Below are positions 7,709 to 15,382 of a DNA stretch of 64,000 nucleotides, in pieces. The position numbers and the translations under genes are program-made. The DNA lies in contig NZ_AOLN01000007.1 in assembly GCF_000337815.1 (NCBI RefSeq), forward strand, positions 1 through 64,000, written 5' to 3'. The first letter of the stretch is position 1; the number at the start of each line of letters is the position of its first letter. Origin of the DNA: Haloferax mucosum ATCC BAA-1512. Lineage in GTDB: Archaea > Halobacteriota > Halobacteria > Halobacteriales > Haloferacaceae. The notes under the pieces were generated by a model, which was given only the letters and a program-made list of their open reading frames with translations, did not search any database and was not told the origin of the DNA.

Positions 7709-9376
7709 CTATGGTTCAATAAATTCGTCATCACCTTCGTAGAATTCCTGAATAAACGAAGTCCAATGTCTTCTTTGTCTTTCATAGAACTTCTTAATCC
7801 GTTCATTTTGATAGGAAACGTCCTCAGCTTTCGCCATTGACATTAATAGCAGATCAACGTATTTTTTCACGTCTGTTGCATCCAATTCAGGATCAGATCC
7901 ATCAATTCCGTTATCAAGGTGTTTGTAGAATTTCTCGTAGAACAGATGATTGGGATTAATCAAAACTCTAATCTCCTTTCCAAACCACATAACGTCGTAG
8001 AAATTTCCGCTCCTAGGCGGTTCAATGTTGATTTTGAAGAATTGGTCACCGTCAATGATCTGTGTTAATTCGTCCTCAAGTTGGCTCTTTTGCTCGTCTG
8101 TCAAATCGTCTCGATCAGATAGCTTTTCGAGTTGTCTTTCTGCCTCATCTATCTGTTCCTGTACTTCCGATTCGTCAGGATCATAACTACTCCGGGGGAG
8201 TACAGAATTCCTATTAGACGCCGTTTTTTCAGCTTGGGTTTGTCCCACGTTTTTTTCACGGTAGCGAGTGATCGCTGATTGTCTCTCACTTGAGATTGTA
8301 TCCCTCAACTGTCGAAACTGAGGCGCCAATGCTTCTTCTAGTTGGCTCCGAAGCTCGTTGTCAAGAGAAAACCTGCTTTTATTCGTTTGTACCCCAAATA
8401 GATGATCAAGTTCGGATGGGAAATGGATTCTAGCTCTAAAGTAATTGAGATCGTTGTGTTTGGTGAATAAACTGAGACTAAGAGCGGATCCGATCTCACG
8501 GTTTTCACGGACAATATAGAACCCTTGCTTCTGCTGACCTATCTCTAACTTGTCTTCTGCATTACGCCGAATAATCTCGTCTATAGGTAATTTGAAAAGT
8601 TCAACAGTGACTTTTGGTGGCTCACTCCCCTTATGCTCCACCTCTGGGAATTCAAAAACAAACGGGTCTCCCCAATTCTCCGATTTTTCTCCGAGAAGGT
8701 TCACTTCTTCTGAGTTATCGATTCTGATCGTTGGGTCGTGTACTTGAACTAACTCATCATTAAGATATATCTCTCTACCGTCTGCAAGAATTTCACGTTG
8801 TACTTGTGACACATTGTTTTCAATGTACTCCACCAGTGAATCTGGGCGTTTTCTATCCGGACTTCGTAGGTGTGGGATAAGAATGATCGTTCCACTTTCG
8901 GTTTGTTCATCAAGGTGGAAATCAAAATCTTTGGAGGGTGGTTGGCGCTGCTGTTCATCCGGAATCAAGACATCATCCATACGTCCTAACTCGTCCACAT
9001 CCAATCTGTTGAAATAAAACGGCTGTCCTTCAACCTTAGAATATATTTCAGTCCTATCAGCTTGACAAAATGCGGAAGATGGAAGACCGAAACCAAATTT
9101 CCCTGTTGTTTCGCGATCTCGATCAACCTTTCCTCCAAACTTGAGTACTTCAACAAGGTCATCAGGTTGTATTCCCTCTCCGTCATCCTCAACGATTAGA
9201 GTTAGCCCACCTCGATCATTTTTTTGAACCGTAATCCAGATATTGTCTGCATTTGCATCAAAACTATTATCTATAAATTCATTAATTGCATCCGTTGTAT
9301 CCAAGCCCAAATCACGAACACTACGTACAAATAACTTAGGCGATATCAGACTGTTAGATTGCTGATCTGAAGCCAT
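7709..9376 (-). CDS. MORC/MutL-like GHKL ATPase of a restriction-type system
   Basis: The N-terminal GHKL ATPase fold is clear: N box AINEFIDNSFDA (Glu33, Asn37), G1 box VEDDGEGI (Asp65), and G2 box TGKFGFGLPSS (about residues 92-102). An S5-like transducer domain probably follows (to about 350, with a basic motif NKSRFSLDNEL). Then comes a coiled coil around residues 405-455 (EVQEQIDEAERQLEKLSDR) and a C-terminal helical region. Prokaryotic MORC-type GHKL proteins are known to occur with restriction-modification genes, and the DNA methyltransferase gene lies 94 bp upstream on the same strand. It likely acts as an ATP-driven clamp or DNA-remodelling subunit. The gene is AT-rich like the channel gene it converges with. 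Confidence 0.88.
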   Translation of the reverse strand: MASDQQSNSLISPKLFVRSVRDLGLDTTDAINEFIDNSFDANADNIWITVQKNDRGGLTLIVEDDGEGIQPDDLVEVLKFGGKVDRDRETTGKFGFGLPSSAFCQADRTEIYSKVEGQPFYFNRLDVDELGRMDDVLIPDEQQRQPPSKDFDFHLDEQTESGTIILIPHLRSPDRKRPDSLVEYIENNVSQVQREILADGREIYLNDELVQVHDPTIRIDNSEEVNLLGEKSENWGDPFVFEFPEVEHKGSEPPKVTVELFKLPIDEIIRRNAEDKLEIGQQKQGFYIVRENREIGSALSLSLFTKHNDLNYFRARIHFPSELDHLFGVQTNKSRFSLDNELRSQLEEALAPQFRQLRDTISSERQSAITRYREKNVGQTQAEKTASNRNSVLPRSSYDPDESEVQEQIDEAERQLEKLSDRDDLTDEQKSQLEDELTQIIDGDQFFKINIEPPRSGNFYDVMWFGKEIRVLINPNHLFYEKFYKHLDNGIDGSDPELDATDVKKYVDLLLMSMAKAEDVSYQNERIKKFYERQRRHWTSFIQEFYEGDDEFIEP

Positions 9377-9470
9377 TATTGAGAATGTATTTTCCCTATT
9401 GACTTATCAAACCTTGCAGAACTACACCACCGAAATAGGGAACAGATACGGGACTATTCCTTGGTGTAAA

Positions 9471-11099
9471 CTAAAAATCGCTCAAGCTTGAATTGCGCCC
9501 TGATGAAGACCCGCTATTCCCGTTCTTCTCACGCCACTCATCCTTAGGTTCCTCAACATCACATTCGAGATTCGAGATGATGGCTGGGTAGTGGTTCTTC
9601 GACGTGTTATCACGCCATTTCCCGGTTGAACGAACACTCTGTGCCCATTCCTCGACGCTTATCTTTCGTTCGTAGATGTTCTGGGTGTCGTTACTGTAGA
9701 GATACAGACTGGACGGCCAGTCCCACGCATCTGAATCGATGAGTGCGACCATCTCGGAGACCCTCTTCACCTTGATGTTGGCAACGATACCGAACTTCGA
9801 ACAGGGTGCCTCGTCGGCCACCTTCTCCGCCGCCTCAGTGATCTCTCGAATCTCCTCGTCAGAGAGTTCGTCGTCCACCACCCAGTACAGGTCGTCCTCC
9901 ATGAAGAGGTGGTCTTTGTCGAACTTCTCGTGATCAACGACCTCGTGAGACATCTGGAACGCCGTGTTAATACCCAACTCGTCAAGAGAGTCCGCACCAA
10001 CCTCCTTACGGATCCGCCGAGTCATTTCCCGCGGATAGTTCAGTTGACGGAGCGTGCAGATGGTTTGCTCCAGCAGCTCCTGCCGGCGTTCAAGCGTGTC
10101 GCCCGCATCCATCCGCTCTTGCCAGTCATCGAGCAAGTCCTCACGGAGGCTCTCGTACATCTCTGGGTAGACTTCGCTCAGTTCGACACCGAGTGGTTTC
10201 CGCCCCATCGCCTCAGCCTGCGCGAGCACAGTACCAGATCCAGCGAACGGGTCGAACACTACATCTCCCCCGTCGGTCGTGAGGTTGGTAATTCGCTCAA
10301 CCATCTCGGGTGGGAACGGAGCGGGGTGGTCGATGTTCCCATCGCCCCACGAACCCTGTGTCGGAGTCACCATCCGCCAAATGTTCGACGGCACCTTCCC
10401 ACGCGGGTTGTACCGCTCGGGGTAGCCAACCCACCACTGTTTGAACTCGTCCGGGTCAGCGATGCGGATGTTGTCGAGATTGAACTTGAAATCCTTCGTC
10501 TTCGAGAAGCATAGGATGTACTCGAAGACGTTTCGGAACTGCCCCTTCCTACTCCACGGACGAGCACGCTTCTTGTCCCAGACGACGACCTCCTGCAGAC
10601 GCCACGAGTTCTCCAGCGGGTCGTGCGTCCAGCCGCATTGTTCACACTCCAATTCACCCGTTTCTCGGTTCTTCACGAGGCGGTCATTACACTCCTCACA
10701 CCGTTCGACGCCTTCGAGGTTCTCGCAAAGGTCGGCGATATCGAACGGGATTCGCACCATCCGCTGGTCTTTCTTGATGGTGTTGACGACCACCCAGAGC
10801 GTCCCCGTATCCTTCGTGACGTCGTACGTCTGCCTGTAAACGTCACGGAGGTCTTCGAGGTAGTCGTCGTAGGTCTGGCCGAGACCGATCTGGAGTTCCT
10901 CGTCAGCCTCGTAGTTCTTCTTGTCGGCGTACGGTGGTGACGTGACCGTTGTGTCGACAAGGTTGCCGTCCAATTCCTCCTCAGTGAAGTTCGCCGAGAG
11001 AACTTCCTTGAGGAACCTTGTGTCTCCCTGATACATCCCGTAACGCGCGTCATCCGGCAGTCCACCCGCGACTCGTGAGGCCGAATCCTGTGAAGCCAT
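9471..11099 (-). CDS. DNA methyltransferase (SPPY, beta class) with inserted zinc ribbon
   Basis: In this 542-residue protein the catalytic motif IV TSPPYADKKNY (Ser54-Tyr57) comes before the AdoMet-binding motif I FDPFAGSGTVLAQA (about residue 285), the order of beta-class amino methyltransferases. SPPY favours N4-cytosine over N6-adenine methylation, though this is not decisive. Between them is a zinc ribbon, CEEC...CEQC (about residues 133-155). After motif I are GVELSEVYPEMY and a C-terminal domain of about 200 residues that may recognise DNA or a partner. M.BglII is, as I recall, an N4-cytosine enzyme, so pairing with the BglII-like genes is plausible. The GC-rich codon use contrasts with the AT-rich ATPase gene downstream, so the two may have been joined recently. 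Confidence 0.9.
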   Translation of the reverse strand: MASQDSASRVAGGLPDDARYGMYQGDTRFLKEVLSANFTEEELDGNLVDTTVTSPPYADKKNYEADEELQIGLGQTYDDYLEDLRDVYRQTYDVTKDTGTLWVVVNTIKKDQRMVRIPFDIADLCENLEGVERCEECNDRLVKNRETGELECEQCGWTHDPLENSWRLQEVVVWDKKRARPWSRKGQFRNVFEYILCFSKTKDFKFNLDNIRIADPDEFKQWWVGYPERYNPRGKVPSNIWRMVTPTQGSWGDGNIDHPAPFPPEMVERITNLTTDGGDVVFDPFAGSGTVLAQAEAMGRKPLGVELSEVYPEMYESLREDLLDDWQERMDAGDTLERRQELLEQTICTLRQLNYPREMTRRIRKEVGADSLDELGINTAFQMSHEVVDHEKFDKDHLFMEDDLYWVVDDELSDEEIREITEAAEKVADEAPCSKFGIVANIKVKRVSEMVALIDSDAWDWPSSLYLYSNDTQNIYERKISVEEWAQSVRSTGKWRDNTSKNHYPAIISNLECDVEEPKDEWREKNGNSGSSSGRNSSLSDF

Positions 11100-11193
11100 T
11101 TAATTAGTACCTCGTTTTTCCGCAGGGCATATTTACCCTACGCATAGCTCTCGACATCCGTCTAGACCCATAAAGGCTGCAATACCCACCCCT

Positions 11194-11597
11194 TTACTTA
11201 TCCGAGGGGTGGCTGCCCGGTTCTGATCCCGGCTCAACCTCGGTCACGTCCAGCACGTGCGGGTGAACCATCTCCTCTTCCGACCGGATGACCATCGCGA
11301 GCGTGTCGTACTCGCCGTCGAACCCCTTTGCTTCCACGTAGACAGTCTCCAAATCGTCGCGGAAGGTCGATATCTCCTCCAACATCACCTGACGCGTCCA
11401 CTTGTCCGGTCGCTCACCTGTCTCGATGATATTCGTGACCGTTCCGCGCAGAAGGAACCGTTCGGCGAGCTGGTCAAACGGTGGGGTAGTTCCTTCTCGA
11501 ACATCTCAAGCGCACAGTCGACTTCGACATAGTCGCCTTCTGCGAGATCGTCAATTGTCTGGGCAGCACTCTCGACATCCTGCTCGGCGTCGCTCAT
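11194..11597 (-). pseudogene. Small acidic protein gene broken by a frameshift near 11492
   Basis: One frame from ATG 11597 reads MSDAEQDVESAAQTIDD and on to ALEMFEKEL, then runs into a low-quality tail ending at 11385. The other frame, open upstream of a GTG at 11388, reads PPFDQLAERFLLRGTVTNII, then TGERPDKWTRQVMLEEISTF, to a stop at 11194. Joining the frames where EMFEKEL meets PPFDQLAER gives one coherent acidic protein of about 134 residues. A single missing base in the GAACTACCCCACCG stretch (about 11487-11500) explains it. This is either a real lesion or a sequencing error. No function is recognised. Confidence 0.7.
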
Positions 11598-11635
11598 ACA
11601 CGCCTCGCTACCGATTAGAAGTCCGTAAAAGGTGG

Positions 11636-11797
11636 TTATCTCCGCGCCGGCACCATCCGCGACCAACGCACCGGAAGCGGGTCGGAAACCCGTTCCACGC
11701 CACACTCACACCGCGCTTTGTCGCCGCAGCGGCGCACGCGTTCCCTACACTCGTGGCAGATCAGCCACGTGTCTGTGTGGGCGGTCATCGTCGTCAT
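11636..11797 (-). CDS. Small zinc-binding protein (53 aa)
   Basis: From ATG 11797 (MTTMTAHTDTWLICHECR) the protein carries CHEC and a downstream CECG pair, four ligands for one zinc. A basic tail (RWSRMVPARR) follows. The start overlaps the stop of the upstream gene by ATGA (11794-11797), so translation is coupled. Such mini zinc-ribbon proteins are common in haloarchaeal viruses and plasmids. Probably nucleic-acid or protein binding. Confidence 0.7.
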   Translation of the reverse strand: MTTMTAHTDTWLICHECRERVRRCGDKARCECGVERVSDPLPVRWSRMVPARR

Positions 11798-12636
11798 TCT
11801 TCGTCGCCCCCGGACTCGGCGGCCTCCAGCACGTCCCATTCGGCCAGTTCCTCGGTGTCGTCGTCTTTGTTCTCCTGTTCGTCGCCCCCATCGTCCGCCT
11901 CAAGTTCCTCGATGTGTGCGACAAGTTCCGACCGGAAGTCTTCAAGCCGCTTCGCACCCGGGTGATGTTCTGGGGCCTCGTTGACGAGCCTGTCGAGAAA
12001 GTTGAGCTTTCCTCGGAAGGGCCCGGCGGGGAGGTCGTCTCTGGACATCGCCTTGCGCGTATTCTCGATCCATTCTTCTGCCGTGTCGACGAGGTATTCT
12101 TCGTCGTCCGCGAGGATACCATCATAGTCCTCGTTGTACCCCTCTGGGAGATTGTCAGCGTCCTCGGGTGGGTGTTCATCGAGCATATCCACCACATCGG
12201 CGAGGTAGTAGTGGATGTTCCTCGGTGCGCGCTTGTCCTTGTTATCTGCACCTGCCGCCTTGCGGACGACGATGGGGTCGCCCTCGCCGAGGTGCTTCTT
12301 CAGCTGCCACCGTACACCACCTTTCTTGCTGACGCCCTCGTAGCGGCAGATGGCCGCCAGAACGCGCTTCTTGTCGGGACGGTCACGCGGCCACGAGGCG
12401 AGATGGTCGGGATTGATCGCCGGCGCGTCAAACCGCCAGAGGATGTCGCGGATCTCGTCCGTGTCGAGCGGCGTGAATCGCTCCGAGAGCGGGTCGTACG
12501 TCGCTTTGTCGTCCAGCCTGTCGTAAGCGTCGTTGATGAGGACACGCACCGCTTGCGCGTCGCTGCCGATGTTCTCTGCCTCTTTGATCGCGTCGAGGCG
12601 CTCTTTCTCTTCGTCGCTGAGGTTCCTGCGAACCAT
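11794..12636 (-). CDS. Conserved-looking hypothetical protein beside the putative origin (280 aa)
   Basis: The soluble 280-residue protein has an N-terminal helical segment (RRNLSDEEKERLDAIKEAEN), a central domain with FDAPAINPDHLASWPRDRPD and CRYEGVSKKGGVRWQLKKHL, and an acidic C-terminal tail. The central part could be a helix-turn-helix or replication-type fold, but I see no catalytic signature. It is the first gene leftward from the repeat-rich region at 12.68-13.23 kb. That is where an initiator or copy-control protein would be expected, so a replication role is a reasonable guess only. Confidence 0.75.
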   Translation of the reverse strand: MVRRNLSDEEKERLDAIKEAENIGSDAQAVRVLINDAYDRLDDKATYDPLSERFTPLDTDEIRDILWRFDAPAINPDHLASWPRDRPDKKRVLAAICRYEGVSKKGGVRWQLKKHLGEGDPIVVRKAAGADNKDKRAPRNIHYYLADVVDMLDEHPPEDADNLPEGYNEDYDGILADDEEYLVDTAEEWIENTRKAMSRDDLPAGPFRGKLNFLDRLVNEAPEHHPGAKRLEDFRSELVAHIEELEADDGGDEQENKDDDTEELAEWDVLEAAESGGDEE

Positions 12637-12687
12637 CGTTGCACTCGCCTGTAATGTAGGAGAGCTGATAAGTGTTGGTCAACAATG

Positions 12688-12714
12688 CTCTTTCCTATAT
12701 GCTGGAAAGGTGAC
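12688..12714 (+). repeat. Iteron-like repeat D (diverged)
   Basis: CTTTCCTATATGCTGGAAAG followed by GTGACT matches the core of copies A-C (TTCTATATCGTGAAAAGGTG) in the same orientation as A. Confidence 0.6.
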
Positions 12715-12786
12715 TCCACCCTCACCACGTCGCTGAAACGGCCGAATCTCGCCGTGTCACGACCCGTCCAATCCTCCCCCACTCGA

Positions 12787-12830
12787 TGTTGTACATCTAT
12801 CCTCTCTTCTATATCGTGAAAAGGTGTGGA
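12787..12830 (+). repeat. Iteron-like repeat A
   Basis: TGTTGTACATCTAT followed by CTTCTATATCGTGAAAAGGT. It shares the GTACA box, the spacing and the TTCTATATCGTG core with copies B and C, but in the opposite orientation. Confidence 0.75.
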
Positions 12831-13066
12831 CTGGTCGTGAAGGCCGGTCGAGAGAGACGCCGACGTCTCGTCCTTTGCCACATAAACCCCCCCTTACCAC
12901 CCTCCCCAAACCCCCACCACACCCCGTCTACCTACTACTACTTACTAACCATAAGTATTATAATAAATATACAATAGGGGGTAGGGTGGTTGTTGGGGAT
13001 GGCGTGAAGAGGAGGCGTGGTCTGGGGGCGTGTTGGGCGTGGTTCGACGAGTTCTCTCGACCAACC

Positions 13067-13110
13067 CACACCTTTCCACGATATAGAAGAAAAAATAGTT
13101 GTACACACAG
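13067..13110 (-). repeat. Iteron-like repeat B
   Basis: On the + strand it reads CACACCTTTCCACGATATAG, then AAGAAAAAATAGTTGTACAC. It is the inverse of copy A and nearly identical to copy C 114 bp further right. Confidence 0.75.
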
Positions 13111-13180
13111 GAATGGGGAGAATCTCAAACCCGTGAAAACGGACGTTTCAGCCGTTCCGGTGGTCTTCAGAGAACCAAGA

Positions 13181-13224
13181 GACACCTTTTCGTGTTATAG
13201 AAGAAAGAATAGTTGTACAAACAG
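13181..13224 (-). repeat. Iteron-like repeat C
   Basis: On the + strand it reads GACACCTTTTCGTGTTATAG, then AAGAAAGAATAGTTGTACAA. It has the same orientation as copy B. Confidence 0.75.
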
Positions 13225-13387
13225 TCCAGAGTCCGACAGCGACCGTGAGAGCGGCGTTCTTCTCCCACGTGACCCAACCGACAGTCTCGACCGTCGAGCG
13301 CGACGTGGTGACTGTCTCCCGCCCATACGTCCACATCCGCGACTTGACCGGTCACACGTGCCAGCGTGCAAAGGCGGGAAGTCCGCA

Positions 13388-13897
13388 TCAGTCGTCGCGG
13401 AGAATAGCGTCAATGTCCACCGCGTCCGACTTGACGAGAATCTCCTTCACCGAGTCCAACGTCCGCTGCTGCCGTTCGACCCGTGATTCGAGTTCCTGCA
13501 CGCGTTCTTCGAGACCCGCGACATACGCCTCGTTTCGCTTGACGCGTCCGTCGAGTTCGGTGACCTTGCCGGCGAGTTCGCGTGGTTCGCCGGGGCGAAT
13601 CACGTCCACGCGTTCACGGCCTTCGTCCGTGATCCACGCAGTCAGCGGATCCGGAAGTGCGCCACGGTCACCGTCGGTCTGGAGCCGGCCAACGTCGACC
13701 CACGGTGTCTCGTCGAGGTCGTGGAGGGTGCGTCGGATGGTTCGTCGAGACACGTCCCCACGAACGAGGTCGTGGAAATCTCGCACGGTCAGGTTCTCGT
13801 TGTCGTACCGGTCGAGGAGAGTGACGATGGCGCGGGCAGTTCCCGTGAGTTTCGTCCCCTCAACCGTCGTTGAATCGATGTCGTTCACGTCTTTCAT
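13388..13897 (-). CDS. Winged-helix DNA-binding protein with C-terminal coiled coil
   Basis: From ATG 13897 (MKDVNDIDSTTVEGTKLTG) the 169-residue protein has a winged helix at about residues 15-80, with TVRDFHDLVRGDVSRRTIRR as the recognition region and LHDLDETPWVDV. A long coiled coil follows at about 115-160 (VTELDGRVKRNEAYVAGLEE, ERVQELESRVERQQRTLDSV). The coiled coil implies a dimer. It is likely a transcription regulator of the provirus. Three phased GTCCCGG repeats lie 43-73 bp upstream of its start and may be its own operator. A reading extended to 14119 is rejected because its first 74 residues are atypical. Confidence 0.8.
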   Translation of the reverse strand: MKDVNDIDSTTVEGTKLTGTARAIVTLLDRYDNENLTVRDFHDLVRGDVSRRTIRRTLHDLDETPWVDVGRLQTDGDRGALPDPLTAWITDEGRERVDVIRPGEPRELAGKVTELDGRVKRNEAYVAGLEERVQELESRVERQQRTLDSVKEILVKSDAVDIDAILRDD

Positions 13898-13939
13898 CGT
13901 GTCTAGTTCTTGACACCGAAGGGGCATAAGCGGACATCC

Positions 13940-13970
13940 GTCCCGGATGTTGTCCCGGACGGTGTCCCGG
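13940..13970. promoter_or_regulatory. Phased GTCCCGG repeats, possible operator
   Basis: GTCCCGG occurs at 13940, 13952 and 13964, at exact 12-bp spacing, upstream of the winged-helix gene that starts at 13897. The regular spacing suggests a protein-binding array, most simply for autoregulation. Confidence 0.45.
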
Positions 13971-14182
13971 CTCGCGACAATAAACACCGGCCAGACCGGG
14001 GTTCTCCCGGGCCGTGTGGCCCACCGCGACCGGGGAGAGGAGGGTTCCATCTCCACCACGAGGTTCCCTCTCCTCTCTACCGCCGGCGACGACTGGGGTT
14101 CAGGTTCCTCGTCGAACATCTCGATGGCGGTGTGTCTCCGTGCAGGCTGGGTTCCTCGTCTTCGCGCGGTGATCCGCCGAAG

Positions 14183-14212
14183 TTCATCGGAACCAAGGGG
14201 GTAGGGTTCCCG
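14183..14212 (+). repeat. Dispersed GGGGGTG-type motif, copy 1
   Basis: TTCATCGGAACCAAGGGGGT, then AGGGTTCCCG. This is one of seven copies of a motif with consensus TTCATCGGAA(CC)GAAGGGGGTG, found only inside the element. Confidence 0.65.
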
Positions 14213-14351
14213 TGCCTCGTCGGGGGGGCTGGGTTCCCGTTTTCATTCAAGACTCGGTGTGGGGGTGGTACCGAGTCAGCTCCTCTCGGCGACGTTCTCG
14301 GGGGTTTACATTCACGACGTGGTGTGTCCACCGGCGTCGCCGCCGGCGAGA

Positions 14352-14372
14352 TTTACATCGGAAGTGAGGGGC
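14352..14372 (+). repeat. Dispersed GGGGGTG-type motif, copy 2
   Basis: TTACATCGGAAGTGAGGGGC. A slightly diverged copy in the gene-free stretch 13971-14505, which otherwise holds only GC-rich low-complexity sequence. Confidence 0.55.
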
Positions 14373-14423
14373 GGGGGGGACACACCACTTTTTCAAGTCC
14401 GGATCGCCCGACGGCGCGGCGTT

Positions 14424-14450
14424 TTCATCGGAAGTCGAGGGGGTGGGATT
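14424..14450 (+). repeat. Dispersed GGGGGTG-type motif, copy 3
   Basis: TTCATCGGAAGTCGAGGGGG followed by TGGGATT. It lies 126 bp before the zinc-ribbon gene at 14550. Confidence 0.65.
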
Positions 14451-14492
14451 CCCGGGTTCTCGACGCGAAGCAAGGGGGTTCACCCCACCCAC

Positions 14493-14514
14493 CTAAGTCT
14501 TAGGCTTTATAAGG
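14493..14514 (+). promoter_or_regulatory. Promoter with palindrome for the 14550 gene
   Basis: CCTAAGTCTTAGG, a perfect palindrome around a central T, is followed by a TATA-like TTTATAAGG about 40 bp before the start codon. CCTAAGT also occurs upstream of the two paralogous genes at 16561 and 17458, so it may be a shared control site. Confidence 0.55.
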
Positions 14515-14549
14515 GGAACGACTATCTGGGCGGCTGAGAACCGTCCCCT

Positions 14550-14747
14550 ATGCCATCTGAATTCGACGCGAACGACCGACACACGCACGCCTACACCCGT
14601 CTGCTTCGCGGCTGGATTTCGTGTCCTGAGTGTGGGAGTACGGCGGTTCGTGTGGATCCACATCCGCCGCTGGCGGTCATCTGCGACGACTGCCAGCACG
14701 CGTGCTACGACCGGAGCGAGGACACGGAGGTGTACGAGCGTGGATGA
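14550..14747 (+). CDS. Zinc-ribbon protein (65 aa)
   Basis: The 65 residues contain CPEC (ISCPECGSTAVRV) and CDDC (VICDDCQHACYD), a complete four-cysteine zinc ribbon, with an acidic tail. A good TATA box at about 14506 and ATG 14550 support this start. It may bind DNA or RNA polymerase as a small viral regulator; no specific function is recognised. It is the first gene of a rightward pair with 14893-15141. Confidence 0.75.
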   Translation: MPSEFDANDRHTHAYTRLLRGWISCPECGSTAVRVDPHPPLAVICDDCQHACYDRSEDTEVYERG

Positions 14748-14819
14748 TGTGTAGAACGGGGCGTTGACGCCTGAAACTCCCGCAAGAAGGCTTTTGACTG
14801 ATCCGTGCGACAACGAACG

Positions 14820-14836
14820 TGGGCCGGGAAGGCCCG
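14820..14836 (+). terminator. GC stem-loop between two small genes
   Basis: GGGCC-GGGAA-GGCCC forms a five-pair stem with a five-base loop in the 145-bp gap between the genes at 14550 and 14893. No U-run follows, so it may be an RNA-stability element rather than a terminator. Confidence 0.35.
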
Positions 14837-14892
14837 GTGGACTTGGGGGAGTCATCCCACACTGGGGTGCCAACCCCTTTTCTGGTACGATT

Positions 14893-15141
14893 ATGACTGA
14901 CGAAGACTGGAATCGACGACGAGAAGCGGCGGAGGCGGCGGTTGACCTGCGCGATGTGATGGTGGAGATCCTCTCCGCCCCCGGCGAAGGCGACGACGAC
15001 GCTACCGAGGCCAAACGGCACGCTGCGGTGGCGTTGGACGGGATCGAGGCCGCCGAGGAGGCCTTGCGGTTGTGGCGCGACATCGACGAGGAGGCGGTCG
15101 AGCTGCTTGGCGAGGAACCGTTCGAAGTCAGCGAGGAGTAG
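14893..15141 (+). CDS. Small acidic helical protein (82 aa)
   Basis: From ATG 14893 (MTDEDWNRRREAAEAAVDLR) the protein is almost entirely predicted helix, acidic and Ala/Glu-rich, with no cysteines. A TTG-start reading from 14764 adds a Pro/Gly-rich leader that covers the upstream stem-loop and is rejected. It converges with the zinc-ribbon gene at 15144, with 2 bp between stops. Function unknown. Confidence 0.65.
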   Translation: MTDEDWNRRREAAEAAVDLRDVMVEILSAPGEGDDDATEAKRHAAVALDGIEAAEEALRLWRDIDEEAVELLGEEPFEVSEE

Positions 15142-15143
15142 GG

Positions 15144-15377
15144 TCAGTCGATCACGTCGATGTGGGTGACGACCCATTCGCGTTCGCACGTGTGACAGTA
15201 GTACAGACGGGATGGGTTGATCTCGCCACGCGTTCCGATGAACTCCATCTCGTTGAGGCACAGGCTGCACCCCGGTCGGGACTTCTCCACGGCGGCGTAG
15301 CCGCATTCGGGGCAGTAGTCGTAATATTCGGCGAACCACGAGTCGCAGTTCCCGCACTGGTGGGTTGGTTCGTCCAC
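15144..15377 (-). CDS. Double zinc-ribbon protein (77 aa)
   Basis: GTG 15377 gives VDEPTHQCGNCDSWFAEYYD. Four CxxC pairs (CGNC, CPEC, CSLC, CHTC) make two zinc ribbons. Longer readings to 15581 would run through the tRNA-like gene at 15383-15493 and are rejected. It begins 5 bp from the 3' end of that tRNA-like gene, on the same strand. Probably a small nucleic-acid-binding viral protein. Confidence 0.7.
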   Translation of the reverse strand: MDEPTHQCGNCDSWFAEYYDYCPECGYAAVEKSRPGCSLCLNEMEFIGTRGEINPSRLYYCHTCEREWVVTHIDVID

Positions 15378-15382
15378 AGGAA

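Larger units (their letters stand above)
12640..13387. other. Candidate replication origin or control region, no gene
   Basis: This 750-bp gap holds four copies of a repeat of up to 44 bp: D and A point right, B and C point left. They surround a strongly AT-rich core at 12931-12980 (ACTAACCATAAGTATTATAA followed by TAAATATACAATAG) next to C-runs and G-runs. Inverted iterons flanking an unwinding-prone core is the layout of plasmid and viral origins. Each repeat also contains a TATA-like TTCTATAT, so a set of paired promoters with a shared operator is the main alternative. Confidence 0.55.

Noticed and set aside
11632-12654. Rightward 340-codon frame opposite 11794-12636
   Set aside because: Val/Arg-rich shadow; the leftward frame has ATGA coupling and normal acidic composition.
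12824-13486. 220-codon frame through the repeat-rich region
   Set aside because: Composition is basic and low-complexity, and it crosses the iteron-like repeats and AT-rich core.
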